From Pleomorphomonas oryzae DSM 16300 (GTDB lineage: Bacteria > Pseudomonadota > Alphaproteobacteria > Rhizobiales > Pleomorphomonadaceae), in assembly GCF_000422965.1 (NCBI RefSeq), contig NZ_AUHB01000015.1:1-64000 (forward strand): 64,000 bases of DNA. Direction: 5' to 3'. Positions within the stretch are counted from its first letter, which is position 1, and every line of letters starts with the position of its first letter. Under the pieces are notes generated by a model. That model searched no databases, was not told the DNA's origin, and saw nothing but the letters and a program-made list of their open reading frames with translations. Positions 36,963 to 45,819 of this stretch are shown here, one piece after another. The translations under genes and the position numbers were made by a program.

Positions 36963-37828
36963 CACTTCGCCTCCTTGGGCGCGGAGGACAAGAGGCGGAA
37001 CTGGATGGCGACAATGACCAGGAGCAGCGCCACCAGGCAGACGACGATGGCCATGGCCCGCCCCATGTCGCCAAAAACGAAGCCGGACTTGTAGGCCTCG
37101 TACATCAGCACGTTGGTCGAGCCGCGCGGACCGCCGCCGGTCAGCATGAACACTGGCGCGAACAGCAGAAAGTTGATGGTGATGTCGGCCACCAGCACGA
37201 ACAGCAGCGTCGGCCTCAGAAGCGGCAGGGTGATCAGCCACAGCCGCTGCCAGGGGGAGGCGCCTTCGAGCCGCGCCGCCTCGTTGATCTCGGGTGGTAT
37301 GTTCTGCAACCCGCCGACCAGGAAGATCATCCAGTAGCTGATGCCCTTCCAGGTGGCGATGGCGATGATCGAGTAGAGCGCGAAATCCGGGCTGGTCAGG
37401 AAGCGGTAGGGGCCGAGGCCGACGATGCCCAGGGCGCCGTTGAGAAAGCCCTCCGGCAACAGCACGATGCGCCAGATGATGACGGCGACCGGCAGCGAAA
37501 TGCCGATGGGGATCAGGAACAGCAGGCGGAAGAAAGCCATGCCCGGCAGCTTCTGGACGAACACCAGGGCCAGCGCCAGGGCGAGCGCCACCTGCAGCGG
37601 ATTGATGATCAGGTTGAACCACAGCGTGACGCGCAGCGACTTCCAGAAGCCGACATCGGTCAGCAGCATCAGGTAGTTGTCGAAGCCGGCGAACACCCGC
37701 TCGCCGCCGATGGTGGTGTAGAGGCTCTCGTAGAGGGCGAGGCCGATGGGATAGGCGCGGAACACCGCCAGCCCCAGCAAGGCCGGCGCGAGCGTCAGGA
37801 CCAGGAGCGGGATGGGCGAGCGGTTCAT
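36962..37828 (-). CDS. ABC transporter permease, MalF type
   Basis: 288 residues with six membrane helices and the EAA loop [20 protein letters not shown]. Partner of the MalG-type permease, with which it forms the membrane channel. It follows the solute-binding gene by 58 bp, a gap that holds a stable stem-loop. Confidence 0.92.
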   Translation of the reverse strand: MNRSPIPLLVLTLAPALLGLAVFRAYPIGLALYESLYTTIGGERVFAGFDNYLMLLTDVGFWKSLRVTLWFNLIINPLQVALALALALVFVQKLPGMAFFRLLFLIPIGISLPVAVIIWRIVLLPEGFLNGALGIVGLGPYRFLTSPDFALYSIIAIATWKGISYWMIFLVGGLQNIPPEINEAARLEGASPWQRLWLITLPLLRPTLLFVLVADITINFLLFAPVFMLTGGGPRGSTNVLMYEAYKSGFVFGDMGRAMAIVVCLVALLLVIVAIQFRLLSSAPKEAK

Positions 37829-37852
37829 GCTCTGGCTCTTTACTGGGCGCGA

Positions 37853-37870
37853 CCGCGCCTTTCGGCGCGG
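37853..37870 (-). promoter_or_regulatory. Intercistronic stem-loop between binding protein and permease genes
   Basis: On the minus strand CCGCGCC-GAAA-GGCGCGG is a 7-bp stem with a GNRA tetraloop. There is no T tract. In binding-protein transporters such structures protect the upstream message, giving excess binding protein over permease. Confidence 0.55.
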
Positions 37871-37886
37871 CCGTCCGGGCGAAGGA

Positions 37887-39206
37887 TTACTTGCGGTTCA
37901 GTCGGGCGGCGGCCTCATTATAGGCGTCGACCGCCGTGCCCAAAGCTTCGTCCACGGCAACGCCGTTGGCAATGTCGGTGAAGGCGGTACGGAAGGCGTC
38001 CTGCAACTGGCTGAAGGCGACGGTCACCGGACGCGGGGCGGCGGTGTTGCGCGATTCCCAGGCCGACAGGCGCATGACGTTGGCCGGGAAGGCGTCGAAG
38101 GCCGGGTCGGCATTGATCTGGTCGAGCAGCCGGTTGGTGGTGGGCAACTGGTTGAGCGTCTTGAACCAGACGTCAGTGCCTTCGTCGCTCAGCGCGGCGT
38201 ATTTGGCAAAATCGGTGGCCGCCGCCGTGTCGGGGCTCGCCTTGGTGACGGAGAGATACCAGCTGCCGGTGGGCGTCGCGGCCTTGCCGTCGGCGAACTT
38301 CGGGTGCGGGGCGATGCCGAAGTTGATGGAGGATTTCGCCACCGCCGGCACGTTCCAGGTGCCGCCGACGAACATGGCGAGCTGGCCGTTGGTGAACATC
38401 TGCGCCGCCTCGCCGAAGCCGAGGGAGCGCGGGCTGACGTTGGCCTTGTTGAACAGATCCGACCACCAGGTGGCGGCCTTGGTCCAGGCGTCGCCGTTGA
38501 GATAGCCGTCGGCCGTCTTGGCATCAGTCGAGATCAGCTCCGAGCCCAGCGAGGCGCCGAGCGGCTGCAACTGGTAGAGCTCGGCGAACTGCTCGAAGGC
38601 GAAGCCCCAGGGCTTGCCCTTGCCGCCTTCGTCGCCGGACACCGCCTTGGCGGCCTCGGCGACCTGCTCGAACGTCCAGCGGTCGCCGGTGGCGAGCTGG
38701 GCGATGGCGTCGGGCTTGGTGATGCTATCGCGGGTCAGCCCCTTGGGCGGCGTCACGCCGGCTGCCTTCAGGAGATCGGCGTTGTAATAGAGAACCTGCG
38801 CCGACGAGTTCATCGGCAGCGAATAGAGCTTGCCGTCATAGGTGCCGGTGGCGACCGATGGGGCGACCAGCTTGGCCTTGGCATCGTCGGCAATGGCGGC
38901 GTCGAACGGCAGGATGTAGCCGTTGGCGGCATAGGAGGCGACGACCGGCGCATCGGTGTAGATCAGATCGACGGCAGCATCCTTCGACTTCAGCCGCATC
39001 TCCGACACCTGGAAGAACTGGTTCCAGGGCAGGCTCTGGATCTCGACCTTCACATCCGTATGCTCGCGCATGTACTGGGCGGCCACCGCCTCCATCGCGC
39101 CCTTGTCCAGGCCTTCGATCATCAGGACGGTCAGCGTGGTTTCGGCATGGGCGGTGGCGGTCAATCCAAGCGCCAGCGCAGTGGTCAACATCGGCAACCG
39201 GGTCAT
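37887..39206 (-). CDS. Extracellular solute-binding protein, family 1
   Basis: 439 residues. The signal peptide is MTRLPMLTTALALGLTATAHA, cleaved before ETTL. The two-lobed fold of CUT1 binding proteins is shown by INGLDKG-like start, DLIYTDAPVVASYAANG, FVGGTWNVPAV and WESRNTAAPRP. It delivers substrate to the permeases downstream. CUT1 systems usually carry sugars, but the linked nucleoside hydrolase and deaminase suggest a nucleoside. Confidence 0.88.
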   Translation of the reverse strand: MTRLPMLTTALALGLTATAHAETTLTVLMIEGLDKGAMEAVAAQYMREHTDVKVEIQSLPWNQFFQVSEMRLKSKDAAVDLIYTDAPVVASYAANGYILPFDAAIADDAKAKLVAPSVATGTYDGKLYSLPMNSSAQVLYYNADLLKAAGVTPPKGLTRDSITKPDAIAQLATGDRWTFEQVAEAAKAVSGDEGGKGKPWGFAFEQFAELYQLQPLGASLGSELISTDAKTADGYLNGDAWTKAATWWSDLFNKANVSPRSLGFGEAAQMFTNGQLAMFVGGTWNVPAVAKSSINFGIAPHPKFADGKAATPTGSWYLSVTKASPDTAAATDFAKYAALSDEGTDVWFKTLNQLPTTNRLLDQINADPAFDAFPANVMRLSAWESRNTAAPRPVTVAFSQLQDAFRTAFTDIANGVAVDEALGTAVDAYNEAAARLNRK

Positions 39207-39260
39207 GGGCTTCTCCTCGGGGCAGGAACTTAGTTGCGGTACTAGCGGTCCAATTTTTCG

Positions 39261-40226
39261 TTATGCGTTGTTGGCGATGCGTTTGGCGGCCTCGACCAGC
39301 GCGTCGGTGACGCGGGCGGCAAGGCGCGGCCGGTCGAGCTCGAGCGCCACGTCGATGCGCGGCAGATGATCGGGCGCCCAGGTCCGGCGGTCGGCGTCGG
39401 TGGCGCCATAGCGCGGACCGGGCGACGTTTCCACCGTCACCGGCAGGCTTTCGGTTTGAAACAGCGTCGGGTCGATCAGCCAGGCCACCGGGCAGGTGTC
39501 GTGCAGCGACGGTCCGTGCACCCGTCCGGCCGCCACGTCGCCGGAGCGCTCGGTGTAGAACTGGATGATGTCGGCGACAGGGTTGGGCGCGGGCACGGCG
39601 GCCCGGAGCCGGGCGAGGTCGTCGGTGTCGATGAAGGCCCGGTTGGTGACATCGAGGCCGAACATGGTGGCCTTGATGCCCGAGCGCAGCACGATGGCGG
39701 CGGCCTCAGGGTCGGCCCAGACGTTGAACTCGGCACGAGCGGTGACGTTGCCGCCGACGATGCCGCCGCCCATGAACACCAGCTCGCGCACCTTGGAGGC
39801 AAGGTCCGGATCGAGCGCCAGGGCGAGCGCGAGGTTGGTCATCGGCCCGAGCACGACCAGCGTGATCTCGCCCGGCGCGGCGTTGACGCGGGCGGCGATC
39901 TCCAGCGCCGCGTGGCCGGGCGCGACGGCTCGGCGCGGCGGCGGCAGCGTGGCGCCGGCGGAGTCGAGCCCAGTGACGCCGTGGAAGGCGGCGGGAAACT
40001 CATAGCGATGGAGGAGCGGCGCCACCGCTCCGGCATAGACCGGAATGGATGTGCCGAGCGCGTCGGCGATGGTCAGCGCGTTGGCGACGGTTCGATCGAG
40101 CGGCGCGTTGCCGCAGACGGCGGTGATGGCCTCGATATCGAAAGCGCCTGATGTCACCGCCAGCGCGATGGCCGCGAAATCGTCGTGGCCGGGGTCGCAG
40201 TCGATGATGAGGCGGCGGCGGGGCAT
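39261..40226 (-). CDS. Nucleoside hydrolase (IunH family)
   Basis: 321 residues. The calcium-binding signature DCDPGHDD lies at residues 9-16; VLGPMTNLALAL, FMGGG and EFNVWADPEAAAIVL follow, and HDTCPVAWL near 230 holds the active-site His region. It splits ribonucleosides into base and ribose in the cytoplasm. It stands before the ABC transporter genes. CAGGAG lies 11 nt before the ATG. Confidence 0.92.
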   Translation of the reverse strand: MPRRRLIIDCDPGHDDFAAIALAVTSGAFDIEAITAVCGNAPLDRTVANALTIADALGTSIPVYAGAVAPLLHRYEFPAAFHGVTGLDSAGATLPPPRRAVAPGHAALEIAARVNAAPGEITLVVLGPMTNLALALALDPDLASKVRELVFMGGGIVGGNVTARAEFNVWADPEAAAIVLRSGIKATMFGLDVTNRAFIDTDDLARLRAAVPAPNPVADIIQFYTERSGDVAAGRVHGPSLHDTCPVAWLIDPTLFQTESLPVTVETSPGPRYGATDADRRTWAPDHLPRIDVALELDRPRLAARVTDALVEAAKRIANNA

Positions 40227-40321
40227 TGGTTGGGCTACTCCTGTGGCGCCTAACAATGCGGCCTTTCGGCCGGCGGCAAAATCGACGCTTTGTCCTTTCG
40301 ATTGAGTTTGGCTCAAGTGTC

Positions 40322-40347
40322 GGCGCCCCAGTCGTCGATCAGCCGGG
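40322..40347. repeat. Left 26-bp direct repeat bounding the radical SAM segment
   Basis: Identical at 25 of 26 bases to 42807-42832, which is the 3' end of the adenosine deaminase gene. On the minus strand the left copy still encodes RLIDDWGADT and a stop, against RLIDGWGARD and a stop at the right copy. It is therefore the severed end of a deaminase gene, 96 bp before the nucleoside hydrolase start. Confidence 0.8.
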
Positions 40348-40671
40348 TTTGGCTTTGGTTGCGCAGACGGCAACAAGCGTGTTGGCGGGATGCGCCAAGT
40401 GCGCCGACTGGTGGGGATTTGATCCAACCCGATCAATCAGCCGATGAACAAGAGCAGCTCGTGCCGCGTCACAGAGACTTTGACGGGGCGAACGGCGGAT
40501 CGCTTCTGCCCCGAAGGGGACTCTCGCTCCGCATGGACAAGGCGGCAACTTTTCGCCCCGGTGTGGTCAGGAGATGCATCCTGTCGGGTGGGAAAGCCGG
40601 ACACTCGACGCAGGCGTCGGCACGATGCGGAGATCGTCCGTCAGGGAAACACGGATACAAACCAATAACTT

Positions 40672-40707
40672 GCGGGCGCCGTGTGCAGCGCCCGCTTCTG
40701 TTGTTTT
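40672..40707 (+). terminator. Rho-independent terminator-like stem-loop
   Basis: GCGGGCGC (40672-40679) and GCGCCCGC (40688-40695) form a perfect 8-bp stem with an 8-nt loop, followed on the plus strand by TTCTGTTGTTTT. On the minus strand it lies 80 bp beyond the Cys-rich peptide gene and may also end that transcript. Confidence 0.65.
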
Positions 40708-40776
40708 CCGCCTCAGATGAACGGGCGACGCCGTCCGCGCTTCCGTCACCCCCACCCCGTATCGTTTTCTACCGTC

Positions 40777-41052
40777 TCACGAATAGGGGCTCGGGGGCTG
40801 TGGTCCGCAACTCGGTGGCGAGCAGCTCGGCGGGCAATAGGGTTCGCAGGAGGAGTCATCGGGCGTGCAGGGCGCACACAGCGGTTGGCACATGGGATCG
40901 CACGAGCTCGGCTCGCACACGGGGTCGCAAACGCTGTCTGGTCCGCAAGGGTCGCAAGGGTTGCAGGTCGGGTCGCATTTGTCAGGTTGGCAGCCGGCGA
41001 AGAGCACGCGGTGCGCCGGGTCCGTCAAGAGTTCAAATCTGTAATTCGGCAT
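40777..41052 (-). CDS. Cys-X-Pro repeat peptide, probable radical SAM substrate
   Basis: 91 residues. Residues 1-20 (MPNYRFELLTDPAHRVLFAG) look like a leader. Residues 21-84 hold 15 Cys (21, 26, 30, 33, 36, 42, 46, 51, 55, 59, 62, 69, 73, 77, 82), and every one is followed by X-Pro; spacers are 0-4 residues. The tail is Pro-rich. Such low-complexity cores beside a maturase are typical RiPP precursors. The start overlaps the maturase gene by 20 bp, and AAAGGAG stands 7 nt before the ATG. I do not recognise a named family. A metal-binding peptide is the main alternative. Confidence 0.75.
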   Translation of the reverse strand: MPNYRFELLTDPAHRVLFAGCQPDKCDPTCNPCDPCGPDSVCDPVCEPSSCDPMCQPLCAPCTPDDSSCEPYCPPSCSPPSCGPQPPSPYS

Positions 41053-42277
41053 AATCCGACTCCTTTCGGTATGTGGCTTTGAGCGTTGCAATGAATGCGT
41101 CGGGTGGGGTCCATGTCCCGGTCTCCGGCACGTAGGTGCAGTACCAGGGCTTGGCGAATTTGCCGGCCCCACAGGCGTCGGGGCGGCAATCGAAGCAGAA
41201 GTACCGGTATTCGCAGGCGGAACAGCTTGCGACCTGGTCCTTGGTCAGGTGCTGGATACCGGGGTCGAGGATGTCGCCAAGAGCGCCTGACCTGAGGTTG
41301 CCATGGCTGAAACGTCGTTCCATGACGCAGGGAAAGACTTCAAGATGGCAATCAATATAGATGTTGCGGGCAAAGCAATTGTGCCCCGTTGCTTTCGCCC
41401 GGACATCGGACAGGGACTGAGCGCGGCGGAAATTATTCTGGGTGATGAGCTTTCGTCTCAGCATGGCGTCGTTATAGAGCGCCAGGTCCGCTCGCCCGGT
41501 CAGCCGCACCAGATCACGTTTGTTGATCGGGTAGGCATTGGTCTGGCCCGGGTCGATCTCGGCGATCTCCACGCCGCAGATCCGGTATTTCACGGCGTGG
41601 GAGCGCAGCAGTTCGATGCTTCGGGTGGTCCGTTTGAAGGATCCTCTGGTGCGGGTCATGCGGTCGTGTTGGGCTTCGTCGCTCGAATGGAGCGACAGCG
41701 CAACACTGACGTCCAGGGTCTTGAGGTCCTTGACGAGTGGTTCTTTCAACAAGGTCGCATTGGTGAACACTTCGACGGAGTCGAAGTGATCGCGATACTG
41801 GCGGATGTAGGCTGTCAGCCTTGACCCGAGCAGCAGGGGTTCGCCACCGATGAACTGGATCTTGCGAATTCCGTAGTCGCAAAGGCGGTGCATGGCGAGG
41901 TGGAAGTCCTCCTCCGCCATTTCGTCTCCGTTGGTTGGGCTGGAGTCCTCGTAACAATGCAGGCAGCGCATGTTGCAGCGCTGGGTAACTTCGATCCATG
42001 CGAAGTCCACGCGCCGATCATCCAGGGGCGAAATCTCAAGGATCTTGAGAGCACCAGTCGCTTCGACAGGCCGAACAAGGCCAGCCGTTTCGAACTGTTC
42101 GATCAGGTTGGTCTCCTCGGTCCCGAGCCCGTCGACACCTTGGGTCGCAAGGCGCTGGAGGAGGCCAAGCGTATCGTTATTGATGTGATAGACCGTGCCG
42201 CTGCCATCGTGGAAAAGGCAATGGCTCATCGCACCCGAAATGAGACGAACATGTTGGTCCAGTTGGTAATAGGTCAT
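41033..42277 (-). CDS. Radical SAM/SPASM peptide maturase
   Basis: 414 residues. Residues about 17-70 resemble a PqqD-like peptide-recognition domain (GTVYHINNDTLGLLQRL, FETAGLVRP). The radical SAM cluster motif is C101-x3-C105-x2-C108 (CNMRCLHCYE), with FIGGEPLLLG as the SAM-binding GGEP motif. The C-terminal SPASM domain has many Cys (CFARN, IDCHLEVFPC, CSACEYRYFCFDC, DAC, WYC) for auxiliary clusters. It probably modifies the Cys-rich peptide encoded next. The gene is visibly less GC-rich than its neighbours, suggesting transfer. The ribosome binding site is weak. Confidence 0.9.
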   Translation of the reverse strand: MTYYQLDQHVRLISGAMSHCLFHDGSGTVYHINNDTLGLLQRLATQGVDGLGTEETNLIEQFETAGLVRPVEATGALKILEISPLDDRRVDFAWIEVTQRCNMRCLHCYEDSSPTNGDEMAEEDFHLAMHRLCDYGIRKIQFIGGEPLLLGSRLTAYIRQYRDHFDSVEVFTNATLLKEPLVKDLKTLDVSVALSLHSSDEAQHDRMTRTRGSFKRTTRSIELLRSHAVKYRICGVEIAEIDPGQTNAYPINKRDLVRLTGRADLALYNDAMLRRKLITQNNFRRAQSLSDVRAKATGHNCFARNIYIDCHLEVFPCVMERRFSHGNLRSGALGDILDPGIQHLTKDQVASCSACEYRYFCFDCRPDACGAGKFAKPWYCTYVPETGTWTPPDAFIATLKATYRKESDYAELQI

Positions 42278-42797
42278 TGGACGTCATCCAATGGACAACC
42301 GTTTTAGCCCTAACCGAGAAGCTGTCTCGCAGGCCCTCTACTGCGAGACTGGCAATTATACGCCGGCGCACTCTGGGGTTGAACGCCCAGATACTACCGA
42401 TGAACTTAGGGAGTAGGCGCGAACACAGCAGCATGCGGCAAGCGCGTTCCCCGCTGCGGTTGCTGCTGCGCGTGCGGCAAGGCCGAACGGAACTGACGTG
42501 AGGAAGAACGCGGTGGACAGGGATATTCGCATTGGGGCGGGAACAGATACTGACTTCCCCGACCCAATGTGTGCCGGTTTTCCGCGTCGTCATCTCGGAG
42601 CCGTCAGTCGGTGGATGGCCAACTTCGGTCCTCCAAGCGCTGTGGGCCACTGCCCCCTTCTGGCGCAAACCGATCACGCCCTCGTGGCCCAGCCGTCCAT
42701 CCGACGAAACCCGAACTCACTGGTACCAGACCTGAGCAGCCAGGATGGCTATCGCCTGTAACCCGTCAAACCTCTGTGCAGACGGTAATCGGCTGCC
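42278..42797. other. Non-coding right part of the inserted segment with candidate promoter
   Basis: No recognisable gene. On the minus strand TATAAT (42360-42355) with TTCAAC 17 bp upstream is a candidate promoter about 78 bp before the maturase start. Frames such as 42177-42677 (minus) and 42498-42761 (plus) are open but look non-coding. The segment is not matched to any known mobile element. Confidence 0.45.
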
Positions 42798-43817
42798 CTA
42801 GTCTCTGGCGCCCCAGCCGTCGATCAGCCGGGCGCTGAGGCCGGCCTTCTCGGATGCTGGCAGGAAGGCGTGGCGGACGGCTTCGAGATTGTGGGCGAGG
42901 AACTCGCCGGCCCGCCAGCCGAAGCACTTGGCGAGGCGGCGATACTCCAGCGACAGGCTGAGCGGCGCCACCGTGCGGGCGTCGGTGTTGATCGACAGCG
43001 ACAGGCCGCGCCGCGACAGCTGGTCGACTGGGTGGTCGCCATAGGCGCCGAACACGCCGACCTGGATGTTGGACGACGGGCAGATCTCAAGGTGCAGGTT
43101 GCGCGCCTTGATCTCGGCCAGAATGTCCTCGCTCTCGATCGCCCTGACGCCATGGCCGATGCGGGCGGGGCGCAAGAGGTCGATGACCTCGCGGAGGCTG
43201 TCCGGCCCGGCCGCCTCGCCGGCATGGGCGGTGACGGGCAGGCCGAGTTCGTGGGCGCGGTTGAACACCGAGCGATTGGCCGCCGCCGGATGGCCCGCTT
43301 CGTCGCCGGCGAGATCGACGCCGACCACGCCGCGGTCGCGCCAGCGGTGGGCGAGATCGATCACCGGCAGGTTCTGCTCGGGCGTATAGTCGCGCAGGGC
43401 GCAGAGGAGGAGGCCGGCGGTGATGCCGGTGGCTTCCATCCCCGCCGCGAGGCCGTCGGTGACCGCCGCCATCACCTCGTCGAGGCCGAGGCCGCCGCCT
43501 TGATGGGTGTGCGGCGCGAAGCGGATTTCGGCGTAGATCACGCCGTCGCTCGCCAGGGCGCGCAGCAGTTCCTCCATGGCGATGCGGAGGGCCGGCGCGG
43601 TCTGGAGCACGGCGCAGGACGGCTCAATGGCCATCAGGTAGGTGAGCAGCGTGCTGCAGCGTTCGGGCGCGGTGTAGATCCGCCGGAAGTCTGTTTCGCC
43701 GATCGGATCGCCCAGCCGGTGGAGGGCGCTTCTCATCAGCGAGCAATCGAGATGGATGTGCAGCTCGATCTTGGGCTGGCGGGTAAAGTCGGGCGTGCCG
43801 GTCACATCCACGAGCAT
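42798..43817 (-). CDS. add: Adenosine deaminase
   Basis: 339 residues, TIM-barrel metal hydrolase. HIHLD (20-24) supplies two zinc ligands, HAGE (about 200) a third His and the catalytic Glu, and SINTDARTV the zinc-binding Asp. The usual second Asp of TDDP is replaced, as in the actinobacterial-type deaminases with NTD(A/T)RT. It converts adenosine to inosine, feeding the nucleoside hydrolase. Its last 26 bp are repeated at 40322-40347. Confidence 0.88.
   Translation of the reverse strand: MLVDVTGTPDFTRQPKIELHIHLDCSLMRSALHRLGDPIGETDFRRIYTAPERCSTLLTYLMAIEPSCAVLQTAPALRIAMEELLRALASDGVIYAEIRFAPHTHQGGGLGLDEVMAAVTDGLAAGMEATGITAGLLLCALRDYTPEQNLPVIDLAHRWRDRGVVGVDLAGDEAGHPAAANRSVFNRAHELGLPVTAHAGEAAGPDSLREVIDLLRPARIGHGVRAIESEDILAEIKARNLHLEICPSSNIQVGVFGAYGDHPVDQLSRRGLSLSINTDARTVAPLSLSLEYRRLAKCFGWRAGEFLAHNLEAVRHAFLPASEKAGLSARLIDGWGARD
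42807..42832. repeat. Right 26-bp direct repeat at the 3' end of add
   Basis: Matches 40322-40347 at 25 of 26 bases (one T/C difference). It covers codons for RLIDGWGA near the stop of the deaminase. Repeats of a gene's 3' end at both borders are typical of site-specific integration or of recombination that rebuilds the gene end. Confidence 0.8.
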
Positions 43818-43899
43818 GGTCAGTCTCCGTCGTCGGAGGACTGTCGCGGCATATGCCCGGACCGGCAATCGAGTTTTCGGATTTTCAGTTGAGGGACGC

Positions 43900-44799
43900 T
43901 CAACTCTCGCCGAAAGCGGCGGCCTCCGAAGCGGCGAATTCGGCCTGGAACCAGCGCAGCGCCGACATGTGCAGCGCCGAGGTCTGGTCGGTGCGCCAGA
44001 GCAGCGCCCAGTTGCCGTCGCGCTTGTAAAGGCCGAGCGGCGCCACCAGCTCCCCGGCGGCGATGGCGTCCCAGACGGCGGGGCCGGGCGCCAGTACGGC
44101 GCCAAGGCCGGCCTCGGCCGCCTTGATGGCGAACAGCAGCCGTTCAAAGCGCAGCATGGGCGACTCCGGCAGTGCCACGCCGCTTTCCACCGACCAGTTG
44201 CTCCACATGGCGGTCGGCCACACCGTGGTCAGCCGCTGGACGCCCAAGATGTCCTCGGGCGGCCCGCCCTCCGGCAGCAGCGCGGGGGTGGCCACGGGGC
44301 CGAAGGTCTCAGGGCCGACGATGTGCCTGACCATGCCGGGGATGGCCGTTTCGCCGCCGACCACTACGTGCATGTCGATGGAGCGGTCGGTGGCGACGGG
44401 GTCCTTGTTCCAGGCCACCACGTCGATCTCTGTTCCCTTGAGGCGGGCCAGCAGCTTGGGCAGGCGCGGCAGGAACCAGCGGACGAGAAACGTGGCGGGC
44501 GCCGCGATCACCAGACGGCCGCGCTGGCCGGAGCGCTCGGTCCGCTCGACCGATCGTACGATGCTCTCGAAGGCGGCGGCCAGCGACTGCGCCAGCCGCT
44601 CGGCCGGCTCGGTGAGGATCAGCTTGCGATGGCCGCGAATGAACAGCTCGGTCTTCAGCGACGCTTCCAGAGCCCGGATCTGCTTGGACACCGCCCCATC
44701 GGTGACCCCAAGCTCCATCGCCGCCAGCCGCACGCTGCCAAGCCGCGCAACCGCTTCGAACACGCGCAAGGCCGACAGGTGATCGAGAGGGTCGAGCAT
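43900..44799 (-). CDS. LysR-family regulator, GcvA-like
   Basis: 299 residues. The winged helix (about 5-65: HLSALRVFEAVARLGSVRLA, LGVTDGAVSKQIRALE) is followed by an effector domain with the GcvA-type WNWSVE/LLFAIKAAEAGLGAVL pattern. It stands first in the leftward nucleoside cluster, 82 bp before add, and probably regulates it. Confidence 0.88.
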   Translation of the reverse strand: MLDPLDHLSALRVFEAVARLGSVRLAAMELGVTDGAVSKQIRALEASLKTELFIRGHRKLILTEPAERLAQSLAAAFESIVRSVERTERSGQRGRLVIAAPATFLVRWFLPRLPKLLARLKGTEIDVVAWNKDPVATDRSIDMHVVVGGETAIPGMVRHIVGPETFGPVATPALLPEGGPPEDILGVQRLTTVWPTAMWSNWSVESGVALPESPMLRFERLLFAIKAAEAGLGAVLAPGPAVWDAIAAGELVAPLGLYKRDGNWALLWRTDQTSALHMSALRWFQAEFAASEAAAFGES

Positions 44800-45032
44800 G
44801 GTTGGTGAGCGTGGTTCGGGGGCGAGAGGAGGATGACGGAAGAGGGCGCCATCCTTGTCGGGCAACTCTAGGCCATCGTGCCAAGGGATTGGAAGATCTC
44901 CAGGGCATGCGGTAGGATTCTTTCAAGGCGACGATTGTCTTGAAGACCAGTCGTCAAAGCACGCCGAAGCGCGATACCAGCCGTATTGCGCGGATATAGG
45001 GCGGTCCATGGCAGCGGGCGCGCCGGTGGCAA

Positions 45033-45641
45033 TCAAGCTGCTCCCACCACCTCACCCGCCAGAATCCTGTCGACGATCGTCGCCAGCTTCTCATCGATAA
45101 TGTGGAGATACTCCGTCCAGTCGGCGAACTTGGTCACTTCGGCCTTGCCGTCGGATATGCCGCGTAGGCTGAGCATTGGCACGCCGAATTTCTGCGATGC
45201 GCGCCAGACGGCGAAGGTTTCCATGTCGACCATGTCGGCGTCGACAAGGTCATAGGCAGCGCCGGAGACGACGTTGCCGCCGGTGGAAAGGCTGGCTTCC
45301 GGCACGCCGGGCAGGCGCAGCGGCAACGGCACGACGGCCGGTAGATCGAGGAGCGGCGTGGTGCCCTTGGCAAAGCCGAGCGGGGAGGCGTCGATGTCGC
45401 GATAGGCGATGGATACAGCCTGATAGACCTCGCAGTGATTGAGCCGGCGCGAACCGGCCGAGCCGAGGCTGACCACCAGTTTAGGCAGACTGCTTCGTTG
45501 GGCGCGGGCGCTGAGCTCGACCGTGAGATTGACGGCGGCCTCCACCGGGCCGACGCCGATCATCACCGGTTTGATGCGCGCCCGAAGCGCCGGGCCGTAT
45601 TCCTGCTCCGCGGCCATGGCAAACAGTATCGATCCGCTCAT
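45033..45641 (-). CDS. mtnN: 5'-methylthioadenosine/S-adenosylhomocysteine nucleosidase
   Basis: 202 residues, PNP-fold. SILFAMAAEQEYGPAL at the start, SLGSAGS, VDMETFAVWRASQKFGVPML (Glu binding ribose) and LRGISDG (catalytic Asp) define the family. It cleaves adenine from MTA or SAH, recycling SAM by-products. It is slightly shorter than E. coli MtnN (232). AAAGGGG precedes the ATG. Confidence 0.85.
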   Translation of the reverse strand: MSGSILFAMAAEQEYGPALRARIKPVMIGVGPVEAAVNLTVELSARAQRSSLPKLVVSLGSAGSRRLNHCEVYQAVSIAYRDIDASPLGFAKGTTPLLDLPAVVPLPLRLPGVPEASLSTGGNVVSGAAYDLVDADMVDMETFAVWRASQKFGVPMLSLRGISDGKAEVTKFADWTEYLHIIDEKLATIVDRILAGEVVGAA

Positions 45642-45819
45642 GGGAGCCCCTTTCGAATCCCTACTGAAATCGAAGGATTGGTAGCCGAAATCGGCCGATA
45701 CGGCGAGGCTTCGCCTCCATGGTCGCGCTTTATTGGCGCCCGCCGATGAGCTAAGATTTTCCGCACCGTTCGCCTGTTTGGGAGCCCTGCGCCCGAACGT
45801 TCCGGAGCCCAAGGAAGCC

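Larger units (their letters stand above)
40227..40776. other. Non-coding left part of the inserted segment
   Basis: No convincing gene. It contains the left direct repeat (40322-40347) and a strong stem-loop (40672-40695). A 74-codon plus-strand frame at 40444-40668 ends 4 bp before the stem-loop but has no ribosome binding site and an implausible Arg-rich composition; a terminated non-coding RNA is an alternative. Confidence 0.4.

Noticed and set aside
40444-40668. 74-codon plus-strand frame ending at the 40672 stem-loop
   Set aside because: No ribosome binding site and Arg-rich composition; the stem-loop position is suggestive but not enough.
42177-42677. Minus-strand frame overlapping the radical SAM start
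   Set aside because: No ribosome binding site, no recognisable motif, and it overlaps about 100 bp of a certain gene; kept only as a note in the gap entry.
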